From: CAVTRI01 sp963737075
Lineage (GTDB): Bacteria; Actinomycetota; Acidimicrobiia; Acidimicrobiales; Palsa-688
Assembly (NCBI GenBank): GCA_963737075.1
Contig: CAVTRI010000002.1
Span: 868,001 to 932,000, forward strand
Direction of reading: 5' to 3'
Length of the DNA: 64,000 bases
Shown here: positions 50,078 to 57,485 of the stretch, in pieces
How the letters are laid out: every line of letters starts with the position of its first letter
How positions within the stretch are numbered: the first letter of the stretch is position 1
Program-made: the position numbers and the translations under genes
The notes under the pieces: generated by a model
The model's database searches: none
Seen by the model: only the letters and a program-made list of their open reading frames with translations
What the model was told of the DNA's origin: nothing

Positions 50078-50791
50078 GTGACCTTCAGTGCCAAAGACCT
50101 TCGAGAGGCTCTCAAAGGGCTCGACCACCTCCGCTATGGGAGCAACAACCTCGAGGAGGCCGTTGAGCTGATTGTTTCGACCACCCATGAGCTGTTCTCC
50201 GTGGACGGGTCCGCCCTGATGCTCATGGACCGAGATCTCTCGCTGCGAAACGCGGCGGCATCCGATCCCCGCATGGATCTTCTCGAATCGCTACAAGTCG
50301 AACACGGCGTCGGACCGTGCATCTTGGCCTTCCAGGAGAAGACGCTGGTGACCTCGGAAGATCTGGAGGAAGACGATCGGTTCGGCGAGTTCTCGCCGGC
50401 GGCAGTAGAGGCCGGACTGCGGGCAGTGCTGGCCAGTCCGATTCCCTACGCGAATGATGCCGTCGGTGTCGTCGCCGTCTTCTCCGGGAAGCCGCACGCG
50501 TGGACACCCGAAGGGGAGTTGGCCCTCACCTCTTTCACCAACCTGGCGGCATTGACCATCGCGACCGCCATGCAGAGCGAGGAGCGTGGACAGCTCGCCG
50601 ATCAGCTGAAACACGCTCTGGATGCGCGGGTCGTAATCGAACAGGCGAAGGGCGTGCTCGTGGCCCGAGACGGGGTCGATCCCAGGCGGGCCTTCGAGGA
50701 GCTGAGGGCACAGGCACGACGGTCGCGGAGGAAGCTGGCCGATCTGGCTGCCGAGGTCGTTCGAGACTCGGGAACGCGATCCTCCAATTAA
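50078..50791 (+). CDS. GAF-ANTAR domain RNA-binding antiterminator
   Basis: 237 residues from GTG 50078. GAF sensor domain, about 20-160 (ELIVSTTHELFSVDGSALMLMDRD, GVGPCILAFQEKTLVTSEDL, AVGVVAVFS), then an ANTAR domain, about 175-230 (LKHALDARVVIEQAKGVLVARDGVDPRRAFEELRAQAR). ANTAR proteins bind paired hairpins in nascent mRNA and prevent termination. The GAF ligand is unknown. It stands just upstream of the stress-type cluster but is separated from it by its own promoter. No obvious ANTAR target hairpin pair is seen in the next 160 bases. Confidence 0.9.
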   Translation: MTFSAKDLREALKGLDHLRYGSNNLEEAVELIVSTTHELFSVDGSALMLMDRDLSLRNAAASDPRMDLLESLQVEHGVGPCILAFQEKTLVTSEDLEEDDRFGEFSPAAVEAGLRAVLASPIPYANDAVGVVAVFSGKPHAWTPEGELALTSFTNLAALTIATAMQSEERGQLADQLKHALDARVVIEQAKGVLVARDGVDPRRAFEELRAQARRSRRKLADLAAEVVRDSGTRSSN

Positions 50792-50809
50792 CACCATTCA
50801 CGCCACGAT

Positions 50810-50836
50810 GTTTGACATTGGCCGGGCAACGGGTAC
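50810..50836 (+). promoter_or_regulatory. Sigma-B/SigF-type general stress promoter
   Basis: GTTT, 17 bases, GGGTAC matches the actinobacterial stress-sigma consensus (GTTT-N15-17-GGGTAY). The predicted start near 50845 leaves a leader of about 110 bases before the gene at 50954. Confidence 0.6.
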
Positions 50837-50953
50837 CATAGGCAGGCCGCCCTGTCCTTGCGGTCTGGGTTTTGGCAGTCTGACAGTTCCCGCCACGCCG
50901 TTATAGCGTGCCCGTCTGGCTGGATGACCGCCCGACGCAGCAGGGAGGCGCAC

Positions 50954-51109
50954 ATGTTGGCGCTCATCTTGGTTGCCTTATTGGCTCTCATCTTGTTCGG
51001 GGTGGGGTTCACCGTTCACGTGCTGTGGTGGATCGCGATCGTGGTGGCGGTTCTTTGGTTGATCGGGTTCTTGGTGCACCCCGGCGGTCGACGCTGGTAC
51101 GGATGGTGA
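50954..51109 (+). CDS. Short hydrophobic membrane protein
   Basis: 51 residues from ATG 50954 with GGGAGG 6 bases upstream. Two helices (MLALILVALLALILFGVGFTV and LWWIAIVVAVLWLIGFLV) and a GGRRWYGW tail. It matches the unnamed hydrophobic proteins common in actinobacteria, often stress-induced. A sigma-B/F-like promoter lies upstream, and the STAS gene begins 4 bases after its stop, so they are co-transcribed. Function unknown. Confidence 0.75.
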   Translation: MLALILVALLALILFGVGFTVHVLWWIAIVVAVLWLIGFLVHPGGRRWYGW

Positions 51110-51113
51110 GCGG

Positions 51114-51425
51114 ATGCTCTCGTTGGCACCACCACCACTCGTCCCCATGACAGCCGACCGGGTCATATTGTCCGGAGAGCTCGACCTGGCGACCGCTCCG
51201 GAGCTCGAAACGCAGTTGGCGAGCCTCGACGGTGACGTTCTGATCGACTGTGCAGGTTTGACCTTTATCGATGCGTGCGGACTTCGTCCTCTCCTGTCCG
51301 CCCATCGCCGGTGCACCGAACGAGATACGCGACTTGTCCTCGTCAGCCCTTCGCCCTGCCTGACGCGGGTGCTCGTCCTCACCGGGCTCGATGCTGTGTT
51401 TGAGATGCAGACCGGGGACGAATGA
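51114..51425 (+). CDS. STAS-domain anti-sigma factor antagonist-like protein
   Basis: 103 residues. STAS fold: DRVILSGELDLATAPELETQLASL, then DVLIDCAGLTFIDACGLRPLLSAHRRC and LTGLDAVFEM. In phospho-regulated antagonists the switch site reads D-S-S-G or D-S-T-G with the second residue phosphorylated; here it reads D-A-C-G, so no Ser or Thr is available. It may bind an anti-sigma factor constitutively, or be controlled in another way such as through the cysteine. It follows the hydrophobic-protein gene by 4 bases in the same stress-type operon. Confidence 0.85.
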   Translation: MLSLAPPPLVPMTADRVILSGELDLATAPELETQLASLDGDVLIDCAGLTFIDACGLRPLLSAHRRCTERDTRLVLVSPSPCLTRVLVLTGLDAVFEMQTGDE

Positions 51426-51514
51426 TGCCGCGCATATCGCGGCCCATGCTGGGTAAGTAATTCCCGGTTCCAAGAGGCCAACCGCCCGTCGAACTGGGAG
51501 GGAGGAAGGGAAAA

Positions 51515-52090
51515 GTGACGACCGCCGAGATCGTGATCGTCGTTGTTGTGGGTGCGCTGGTGCTCATAGCCCTCGTATTGGGTATGGCCATGATGAGTCG
51601 TCGGCGTGGCCGGCGGCACCTGCAACAGCAGTTTGGTCCCGAATACGACCGCACCCTGGCGACGACTGGAGATCGTAAGCAAACCGATGCTCAACTGCGG
51701 GACCGCGTCGACCAGCGCGGCCGCCTGAAGCTTCGCCCGCTCAGTCGCATCGATCGCGACGCCTTCGAACAGGAGTGGCGACAGATCCAGTCGCGGTTCG
51801 TGGACAACCCGCAGGAATCCCTGGCCGGCGCCGACGGGCTGCTCAGCCGCGTGATGCGCGAGAGCGGTTATCCCGTAGACGACTTCGACCAGCAGGCGGA
51901 CCTCGTCTCCGTCGATCATCCTGAGCTTGTCGACAACTACCGGAGGGCTCACGCCGTTCGAGGCGCCAGCCAACAGGGGCCAGTGGAGACGGAACAGCAA
52001 CGCAATGCGTTCCTGGCCTACCGGTCTCTTTTTGCCGAGCTGCTCGACCAGCCGGCGTCAGAGCAGTCCGAGCCCCGGACTCGTTCGTGA
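51515..52090 (+). CDS. Membrane-anchored conserved protein (FVDNP family)
   Basis: 191 residues from GTG 51515 after GGGAGGGAGG. One N-terminal transmembrane helix (IVIVVVVGALVLIALVLGMAM), a basic stop-transfer, then a cytoplasmic helical domain: FGPEYDRTLATTGDRKQTDAQL, LKLRPLSRIDRDAFEQEWRQIQSRFVDNPQESLAGADGLLSRVM, GYPVDDFDQQADLVSVDHPELVDNYR. Proteins of this type recur in actinobacteria without known function. The W-x-x-IQ-x-x-FVDxP motif recurs in the next gene. Probably part of the operon starting at 50954. Confidence 0.8.
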   Translation: MTTAEIVIVVVVGALVLIALVLGMAMMSRRRGRRHLQQQFGPEYDRTLATTGDRKQTDAQLRDRVDQRGRLKLRPLSRIDRDAFEQEWRQIQSRFVDNPQESLAGADGLLSRVMRESGYPVDDFDQQADLVSVDHPELVDNYRRAHAVRGASQQGPVETEQQRNAFLAYRSLFAELLDQPASEQSEPRTRS

Positions 52091-52126
52091 CAACTGAGGA
52101 CATAACCATAGAAAGGCCATGACCAG

Positions 52127-52786
52127 ATGACCACTGACTTCTCTGGACAACAAGCGGAAGACACCTCGAATCGACCGCAGGAGCCAGTCGACGAGAGGCA
52201 GTCGTCCGACCAACGAGCCCCCCACAGGGTCACAGCCGGCTCCGAACAGCCTCCTACCACTGCGGACTCTCCGGACGAGAATATGGCTGGAAATGCCACG
52301 TCCGCGGCCGCCCCTGCGCAGAACCAACAGCAGGCACCCGATGGCTACCAAGAAGGTACGGCTGGAGCGCCCGGCGGCTACCAAGAAGGTACGGCTGGAG
52401 CGCCCGGCGGCTACCAGCAAGACACACCGGATCGAGTTGAGTCCGGATCGGAAGCTCCGCAGCCGCGCGCAGACGAGTCCGGTGGTTTCGGGGCCACAAG
52501 GGGTGACGCTACCGATGGAGCCCAGCACTCCCTCATCGGTGATGCGTCGGACTATACGAGACGCTGGGAGTCGATCCAGGTCGGTTTCGTGGACGATCCT
52601 CGCTCAGCCGTGCAGGAGGCCGAAACGCTGGTGTCAGACGTGATGAGAGAGGTCGCCGCCATCTTTCAGCGGCAACGACAGCAGTTGGAAGAGCAGTGGT
52701 CCGGTGGGAATCAGGCATCCACCGATGACCTTCGCATGGCATTCCAGCGTTACCGGGATTTCTTCCAGCGTCTCCTTCAGGTCTAG
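52127..52786 (+). CDS. FVDDP-family protein with a repetitive disordered N-terminus
   Basis: 219 residues. The first 140 are Gln/Gly/Pro/Ser-rich, disordered and acidic, and include two identical 11-residue repeats (GYQEGTAGAPG) encoded by a 33-bp tandem repeat. The C-terminal 80 residues are helical and contain WESIQVGFVDDPRSAVQEAETLVSDVM, clearly related to WRQIQSRFVDNPQESLAGADGLLSRVM of the previous gene. No membrane helix. The start has a GAAAGGCC site and lies 36 bases after the paralogue's stop, so the two are co-transcribed and may interact. Function unknown. Confidence 0.75.
   Translation: MTTDFSGQQAEDTSNRPQEPVDERQSSDQRAPHRVTAGSEQPPTTADSPDENMAGNATSAAAPAQNQQQAPDGYQEGTAGAPGGYQEGTAGAPGGYQQDTPDRVESGSEAPQPRADESGGFGATRGDATDGAQHSLIGDASDYTRRWESIQVGFVDDPRSAVQEAETLVSDVMREVAAIFQRQRQQLEEQWSGGNQASTDDLRMAFQRYRDFFQRLLQV
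52343..52408 (+). repeat. 33-bp in-frame tandem duplication
   Basis: Two exact copies of a 33-base unit starting GGCTACCAAGAAGG, followed by a diverged partial third copy. The identity of the copies suggests recent slippage duplication. It lies in the disordered region of the FVDDP protein. Confidence 0.9.
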
Positions 52787-52797
52787 GCGCCGGAGCT

Positions 52798-53232
52798 TTA
52801 CAGCGCCCCTGGCGCTCCCGGCGCGGTGAGACCCAGTCGGCGCTGCTCGATGGCGAGGCAGCGGTCTTCGACATATAACAGTCCAGCGTCGGAGGCAATG
52901 GCTCGAGCCTCGTCTGAAACGATTCCCAGCTGCAGCCACAGTGCGGTCGCCCCCGCGGCGACCGCCTGTCGTGCCACTTCGGAAGCGTCTCTCGCCGGAC
53001 GGAAAACATCCACGAAACCGACTTGTCCAGGTACATCGGCGAGTCGGCGGTAGACCGGTTCGCCGAGGATGGTCTCGGAGTGCGGATTCACGGGGACGAT
53101 CTTCCAACCGTGGCGTTGCATGTGCGCCGGCACAGTGTGAGCTGCCTTCCTCGGGTTCCCGCTCGCGCCCACGACAGTGATCTTCTCGTAGTTGGTCAGG
53201 ACCTGTTGAACGACGGCGTCGGTGTCATCCAC
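52798..53232 (-). CDS. CoA-binding-domain protein (YccU-like)
   Basis: 144 residues: a single Rossmann CoA-binding domain, ITVVGASGNPRKAAHTVPAHMQRHGWKIVPVNP, ETILGEPVYRRLADVPGQVGFVDVFRP and ALWLQLGIVSDEARAIASDAGL. The family resembles the CoA-binding part of succinyl-CoA synthetase alpha without catalytic domains; function is not established. It converges on the FVDDP gene. Confidence 0.88.
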   Translation of the reverse strand: MDDTDAVVQQVLTNYEKITVVGASGNPRKAAHTVPAHMQRHGWKIVPVNPHSETILGEPVYRRLADVPGQVGFVDVFRPARDASEVARQAVAAGATALWLQLGIVSDEARAIASDAGLLYVEDRCLAIEQRRLGLTAPGAPGAL

Positions 53233-53274
53233 TGAGAGCTTTCTACCCGCTCATGCGTTTATTAGTGGCGAAGT

Positions 53275-53313
53275 CCTCGGATGCGATCCCGCTTTGGCCA
53301 GCGCTTGGCGGCG
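53275..53313. repeat. Hairpin-forming dispersed repeat, copy 1
   Basis: CCTCGGATGCGATCCCGC followed by CCAGCGCTTGGCG. Nearly the same sequence recurs at 53948-53988. Confidence 0.5.
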
Positions 53314-53476
53314 CACCGCCACCTGGTCTGCGACCCGCTGCGGGGCGGTCACCGAGGTGCCCGACGAAGAGTTCGCCGAGCTCGAGCGGCGCGTCGAAGA
53401 GTGCTACGGCTTCGCGATGAGCGGCCACCACTTCGCGCTCGCCGGCACCTGCCAATCCTGCCGCGCGTCCTCCTGA
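53300..53476 (+). pseudogene. C-terminal remnant of a Fur-family regulator
   Basis: In two frames the sequence reads AHRHLVC, then after a one-base shift near 53337 RCGAVTEVPDEEFAELERRVEECYGFAMSGHHFALAGTCQSC-stop. This is the Fur dimerisation domain with its HHHxxC and CxxC-type zinc sites (CDRCG, CQSC). The DNA-binding N-terminus is absent. A decayed metal regulator. Confidence 0.6.
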
Positions 53477-53947
53477 CCGCCCATGGGTCGAGCTGGGAAA
53501 CTCGGCGCCGTTTTCGTTCAAGGGGACGCCGCCACCTTTCTCGGTCCGTTCCCCCACATGGAAAGTGGACAGACGGCCCGAGAAGGGTCCACGGATCCCC
53601 ATGAAAGAAAAAGGACCCGAGTTTCAGCGGCCCCCGAAGGTCGTCAGCGGCTGTGCCGGTCCAAGAACGCGTACACGTCGGTCAGCTCCACCCCCGGATG
53701 GGGGCTGAACTCGACGGTGTCGGTCGGCAGCCCGGACACGAAGTGGCTGTGGTCGCGCGCCGACGGCCACGCCACCCCCTCCCAACGCCGAACCGCGGCA
53801 GTGGGCGGCCGTCGGCAGCAGTCGGGATCCGGGCAACGGGACACCATCCGCCGCGCGGTGTCGCTGCCCCGGAACCAGTGGGCGTTGGCCTCGGTGGTAC
53901 CGATGGTTACCGCGTCGCCGCGGGGCCGCTCGTCGGCCTGGCTGAGC

Positions 53948-53988
53948 CCTCGGATGCGATCGCGCCATTGACCAGCGCTTGGCGCGCT
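53948..53988. repeat. Hairpin-forming dispersed repeat, copy 2
   Basis: CCCTCGGATGCGATCGCGCC followed by ATTGACCAGCGCTTGGCGCGC; GCGCC and GGCGC arms can pair. It resembles copy 1 across about 39 bases. Confidence 0.55.
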
Positions 53989-54061
53989 CAGGCGTCAGGC
54001 CGCTCACGATCGGCGCGGTCAGTCGTCGAATACGACGCTGGATCGCGCCCGCTGTTCATAC

Positions 54062-54106
54062 CACCATCATCGATCGCGCCATTCGAGGGCGCTTGGCGCG
54101 CGGAGG
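54062..54106. repeat. Hairpin-forming dispersed repeat, copy 3 (shorter)
   Basis: ATCGATCGCGCCATTCGAGG followed by GCGCTTGGCGCGC: shares the GATCGCGCCATT core and the GCGCTTGGCGCGC end with copy 2, 112 bases away. Confidence 0.5.
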
Positions 54107-54140
54107 TCTCAAGCCACCTCGCATATGACCGCCGTCAGGC

Positions 54141-54392
54141 TCAACTGTCCGCGGCGAGCGATTCGAGCGCCGCCACCCAGTTCTCCCAGTACGGACGCCC
54201 AGGCTTGTCGCCAATCGCGTGCACGAGCCGGCGCCGAAAGTCTTCCCAGGGACGCCCCGTCCGCTCGACGAGCAGCACCGCCATGGCCAATGCGCGCCCC
54301 TGCCAGGGATAGTCGAAGATCAGTTCGCCGTTGGAGCGGGGCAGCGTCTGCTCCGCAAACGCGTCGTCGCGTGCTGTCGGTGGACCGGTCAC
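54141..54392 (-). CDS. Nitrile hydratase accessory protein (activator-like)
   Basis: 83 residues: PRSNGELIFDYPWQGRALAMAVLLVERTGRPWEDFRRRLV and YWENWVAALESL. This matches the short accessory proteins that resemble the N-terminal part of the nitrile hydratase beta subunit and help insert cobalt and oxidise the alpha-subunit cysteines. Its start overlaps the alpha-gene stop by 4 bases (ATGA). It is third in a beta-alpha-accessory operon, the order known for cobalt-type enzymes. Confidence 0.85.
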   Translation of the reverse strand: MTGPPTARDDAFAEQTLPRSNGELIFDYPWQGRALAMAVLLVERTGRPWEDFRRRLVHAIGDKPGRPYWENWVAALESLAADS

Positions 54393-54976
54393 AGGCGGGC
54401 GACGCCAATCATGGCGTCGCGAGTGACGAGCGCTGCCAGGGCAGCCTCATCGAGCCCCTCTGAGCTCGCCGGGCGAATGGGCAGTACCAGGTATCGCACC
54501 TCGGCGGAGGAATCCCATACTCGGATTTCCACGTCATCGGGGATCTCGCACCCCATTTCGGTCAGCAACGCCCGGGGCTCGCGTACCATCCGGGAGCGGT
54601 AGGGCGGGCTCTTGTACCAGTTGGGTGGCAGGCCGAGGACCGGCCACGGGTAGCAGGAGCACAGCGTGCAGACAACAACATTGTGAACCTCAGGGGTGTT
54701 CTCGACGACCACCATATGCTGGCCCTCTGCACCGGCGAACCCCAGTTCGGCGATCGCCGCTGTGGCATCCTCCAAGAGGCGGGCCCGGTAGCCCGAATCG
54801 GCCCAGGCACGAGCGACCACCTGGGCGCCGTTCATCGGCCCGACCTGGTGCTCGTAGTACTCCACCACGGCGTCCACCGCCGCCTCATCGAGGATCCCTT
54901 TCTCGATGAGCAACGCTTCGAGCGCGTTCACCCGCTCCTCGATCGCGCTGGTCGGCAGCAGATGATGGTCAGACAT
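54389..54976 (-). CDS. Nitrile hydratase alpha subunit, cobalt type
   Basis: 195 residues from ATG 54976. The metal-binding claw VCTLCSCYPW spans Cys103, Cys106, Ser107 and Cys108; Thr at the position after the first Cys marks the cobalt type (Ser marks iron). The cysteines are oxidised to sulfinic and sulfenic acid in the active enzyme. PVLGLPPNWYKSPPYRSRMVREPRALL follows as in the family. The enzyme hydrates nitriles to amides in the cytoplasm; thiocyanate hydrolase gamma subunits share this motif, so that is an alternative. The start lies 8 bases inside the beta gene. Confidence 0.93.
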   Translation of the reverse strand: MSDHHLLPTSAIEERVNALEALLIEKGILDEAAVDAVVEYYEHQVGPMNGAQVVARAWADSGYRARLLEDATAAIAELGFAGAEGQHMVVVENTPEVHNVVVCTLCSCYPWPVLGLPPNWYKSPPYRSRMVREPRALLTEMGCEIPDDVEIRVWDSSAEVRYLVLPIRPASSEGLDEAALAALVTRDAMIGVARL

Positions 54977-55595
54977 CGCGCACCCGCTCCAGGTAGCACT
55001 GCCAGAGATCGACGTGGACGGGGTCGCCCGGCTCACCCCACAATTCGGCGGCCTCGAAGCGGACCGAATACGTCGGTTCGCGTCGCTTGCCGTCACAGTG
55101 GTACTCGACATCAGGCACGGAGAACACCCCGTCGAGGCGTACGACCCGGCCGCGCTTGCCCTGGACATACCGGGGTGCCCTCGTGTGGCTCAGAGGGTGC
55201 CACTCCCGCACACGTACCACATCACCGGCGGCGAACCGATACTCCTGCACCGATGGGCCCGGGTCAGAGAGCCGAGGTGCCCGGATCGGCGCCCCCAGCG
55301 GGTAGCTGCCCCCTAGCCGGGAATCGAGCTCCTCCCGCGTGATCACCCCCGCTTCGACCGTGCCCGTCGCGGTGGCCGTCAGCCAGTGCTCGTAGTAGGG
55401 CGATGCCAGGTACCAGGCTGGTTCCATACGCTCGATCGCGTGCCGGAAACGGCCCGCCAGGTGCCCCGACAACATGCACGCCATGGTAAGACGGAACACC
55501 CGCCGCTCCCACTCCTCGTGGAACACCGGCTCGTCCGGCTCGACCTCCACCGACCCGAAGCCCTGCATACCACCCAGATCGTGCACGCCATCCAC
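54969..55595 (-). CDS. Nitrile hydratase beta subunit
   Basis: 208 residues from GTG 55595, giving (M)DGVHDLGGMQGFG, the invariant start of beta subunits. Then EEWERRVFRLTMACM, IERMEPAWYLASPYYEHWL, and the C-terminal SH3-like barrel: AGDVVRVREWHPLSHTRAPRYVQGKRGRVVRLDGVF and SVRFEAAELWGE. It forms the heterodimer with alpha and supplies active-site arginines. The open frame continues upstream to 55841 (ATG 55637 is an alternative), but the conserved start argues for 55595. First gene of the operon and divergent from the dienelactone hydrolase gene, with 115 bases between. Confidence 0.92.
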   Translation of the reverse strand: MDGVHDLGGMQGFGSVEVEPDEPVFHEEWERRVFRLTMACMLSGHLAGRFRHAIERMEPAWYLASPYYEHWLTATATGTVEAGVITREELDSRLGGSYPLGAPIRAPRLSDPGPSVQEYRFAAGDVVRVREWHPLSHTRAPRYVQGKRGRVVRLDGVFSVPDVEYHCDGKRREPTYSVRFEAAELWGEPGDPVHVDLWQCYLERVRDV

Positions 55596-55710
55596 GGGAA
55601 CATCAAACCACAGCAGCGCTCGTGCCGGCCCGGCCATGAGGGACGCGGCGACAGTGGCCAGGGCGCAATCATGGTGCGACACCCCGGATAGGAGGACGAG
55701 GAGGGCCCCC

Positions 55711-56454
55711 ATGACGCAACGTTCCGTAGACATCAAGACCGCAGACGGGACCTGTCCAGCCGCACTGAGCATTCCCGACGGTGAGGGATCCTCGCCGGCG
55801 GTGATCACGTTCCCCGACGCCGGGGGGATGCGCGACACCATGCGCGAGATGGGCGAGCGGCTCTCTGGACTGGGCTACATCGTCCTCGTGCCCGACTTCT
55901 ACTACCGCAACGGCCCTTACGAGCCGGTCGATATGCGAACGGCGTTTCAGAACAAGGAGTCGATGGGACGGATCATGGCGATGATGCGGGGCTACACCGC
56001 CGACATGGTCATCCGCGACGCCCGAGCCTTCGTCGACTACCTGGACTCGCTCCCAGAGAAGAAGCCCGGCGGCATCGGCACCACGGGGTACTGCATGGGC
56101 GGTCGCCTGTCCCTTATCACGGCTGGCAACCTCGGCGGACGCATTGCGGCAGCGGCCTCCTTCCACGGAGGGAACATCGCCAAGCAGGACGACCCAGACA
56201 GTCCCCATCACAAGGCCGGCGCTATGACGGCCACCGTGTATGTGGCCGGGGCGATTGAGGACCAATCGTTTCCCGAGGAGCAGAAGGACCTCCTCGAGAA
56301 GACCCTGACCGAGGCAGGTGTCGCCCACACCATCGAGATCTATTCAGCCCACCATGGCTTCGCCGTTCCTGACAACGCCAGCTACAACGAACCCGCCGCC
56401 CAGCGCCACTGGCAGGCCATGGAGAAGCTCTTCGGTTCTGTGCTCGGAACCTGA
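55711..56454 (+). CDS. Dienelactone hydrolase-family protein
   Basis: 247 residues from ATG 55711 after GAGGAGGGCC. Alpha/beta hydrolase with Cys nucleophile: GYCMGG with Cys128, acid region AIEDQSFP, and His in IYSAHHGFAVPD. PAVITFPDAGGMRDTMREMGERLSGLGYIVLVPDFYYRNGP is the typical N-terminal segment. Dienelactone hydrolases open chlorocatechol-derived lactones; many members are general esterases. It is divergent from the nitrile hydratase operon, which might share its regulation, but I see no regulator gene or palindrome between them. Confidence 0.9.
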   Translation: MTQRSVDIKTADGTCPAALSIPDGEGSSPAVITFPDAGGMRDTMREMGERLSGLGYIVLVPDFYYRNGPYEPVDMRTAFQNKESMGRIMAMMRGYTADMVIRDARAFVDYLDSLPEKKPGGIGTTGYCMGGRLSLITAGNLGGRIAAAASFHGGNIAKQDDPDSPHHKAGAMTATVYVAGAIEDQSFPEEQKDLLEKTLTEAGVAHTIEIYSAHHGFAVPDNASYNEPAAQRHWQAMEKLFGSVLGT

Positions 56455-56525
56455 GAAAGGTCCTACCGCCGCCAGCAGGGATCGACGTATGCAATGGCAA
56501 CTCGGGCCGGTGACATACTCGCTGC

Positions 56526-57359
56526 GTGAGCTTCGATCCGTATGCTCCCTATGGACGGCTGGTGGAGTCAACCGTTCGCATCGTCACCTGGAACGTCTGG
56601 GGACGCTATGGAGACGACTGGAAAGAGCGCCAGGCCGGGATCGAAGACGCCCTCTTGGAGGCCGGGCCAGATGTCGTCTGCCTGATCGAGGCCTGGAGCC
56701 ATGTTGCGACCACCCAGCCCGAGCTCATTGGCAAACGCCTGGACCTACCCCATCATCACTTCGCCGGCGACTGGAAGCAGGAAGACTGGATCTCGGGAGT
56801 CGGATTTGTATCCCGATGGCCGATGAGCGAGCCGGTGCGACGGGCGCTGCGCGACGAGAGCGGTGCGGGCGTCGGTGAAGCCGTCTACGTGGTCGTAGAC
56901 GGCGAACGGGGCCCGATCCAATTGTTCATCGCCACACTCGACTACCGGCTCGACGCCAGCGGCGTACGCCAAGCGCAGACGCGTCAACTGGCCCGCTTCG
57001 TCGACGAGGTGACCCGCCGACGCTTCCCGACGGTGGTCTGCGGGGACTTCAACGCCTGCCCGGACTCCGACGAGATCAGGATGCTCACCGGCCGCACGAC
57101 GATCCCGGTCCCGGGCCTGGTCTTCTATGACGCCTGGGAGGCGGCCGGCGACGGAACCGCCGGCCACACCTGGTCCAACCGCAACCCCCTCGCCGCCGTC
57201 GGCCTGTACCCCGACCGGCGCTTTGACTACATCCTGTCGGCCTGGCCACGCCACGGCGGGGTTGGTCACCCCACCCACTGTGCTCTGCTCGGCGTGCGTC
57301 CACCCGACCAACTGCAGCTTTCTGACCATTACGGGGTCCTCGCCGACCTTCGCTACTGA
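56526..57359 (+). CDS. Endonuclease/exonuclease/phosphatase-family hydrolase
   Basis: 277 residues from GTG 56526. EEP-fold motifs in order: VRIVTWNVWGRYGDDWKERQ (Asn), DVVCLIEAW (metal Glu), FPTVVCGDFNACPDSDEI (Asp, Asn), RFDYILSA (Asp) and LSDHYGVLADL (catalytic His). The superfamily includes nucleases, phosphodiesterases and sphingomyelinases; no signal peptide suggests an intracellular role. It follows the dienelactone hydrolase gene on the same strand by 71 bases. Confidence 0.9.
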   Translation: MSFDPYAPYGRLVESTVRIVTWNVWGRYGDDWKERQAGIEDALLEAGPDVVCLIEAWSHVATTQPELIGKRLDLPHHHFAGDWKQEDWISGVGFVSRWPMSEPVRRALRDESGAGVGEAVYVVVDGERGPIQLFIATLDYRLDASGVRQAQTRQLARFVDEVTRRRFPTVVCGDFNACPDSDEIRMLTGRTTIPVPGLVFYDAWEAAGDGTAGHTWSNRNPLAAVGLYPDRRFDYILSAWPRHGGVGHPTHCALLGVRPPDQLQLSDHYGVLADLRY

Positions 57360-57485
57360 CTCACCCCTCTCGAACAGGTGTGCCGGTGCGGGGCGACGCC
57401 TGGCGGATGGCCGGTCGTCAACTGGCCGGCAAGCCGCTGAGCGCGGGACAACGCTTCGTGCGCATCGCGGCACAGATCGTGAGGT
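57360..57485. other. Intergenic between convergent genes
   Basis: Separates the EEP hydrolase gene from the end of the minus-strand catabolic run. No strong terminator hairpin is evident. Confidence 0.4.

Larger units (their letters stand above)
53477..54140. other. Gene-poor stretch carrying dispersed repeats
   Basis: No recognisable complete gene. A minus-strand frame at 53644-53847 (CPDPDCC, VEFSPHPGVELTDVYAFLDRH) reads somewhat protein-like but matches no family I know. Two repeat copies lie at its right end. Confidence 0.4.
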
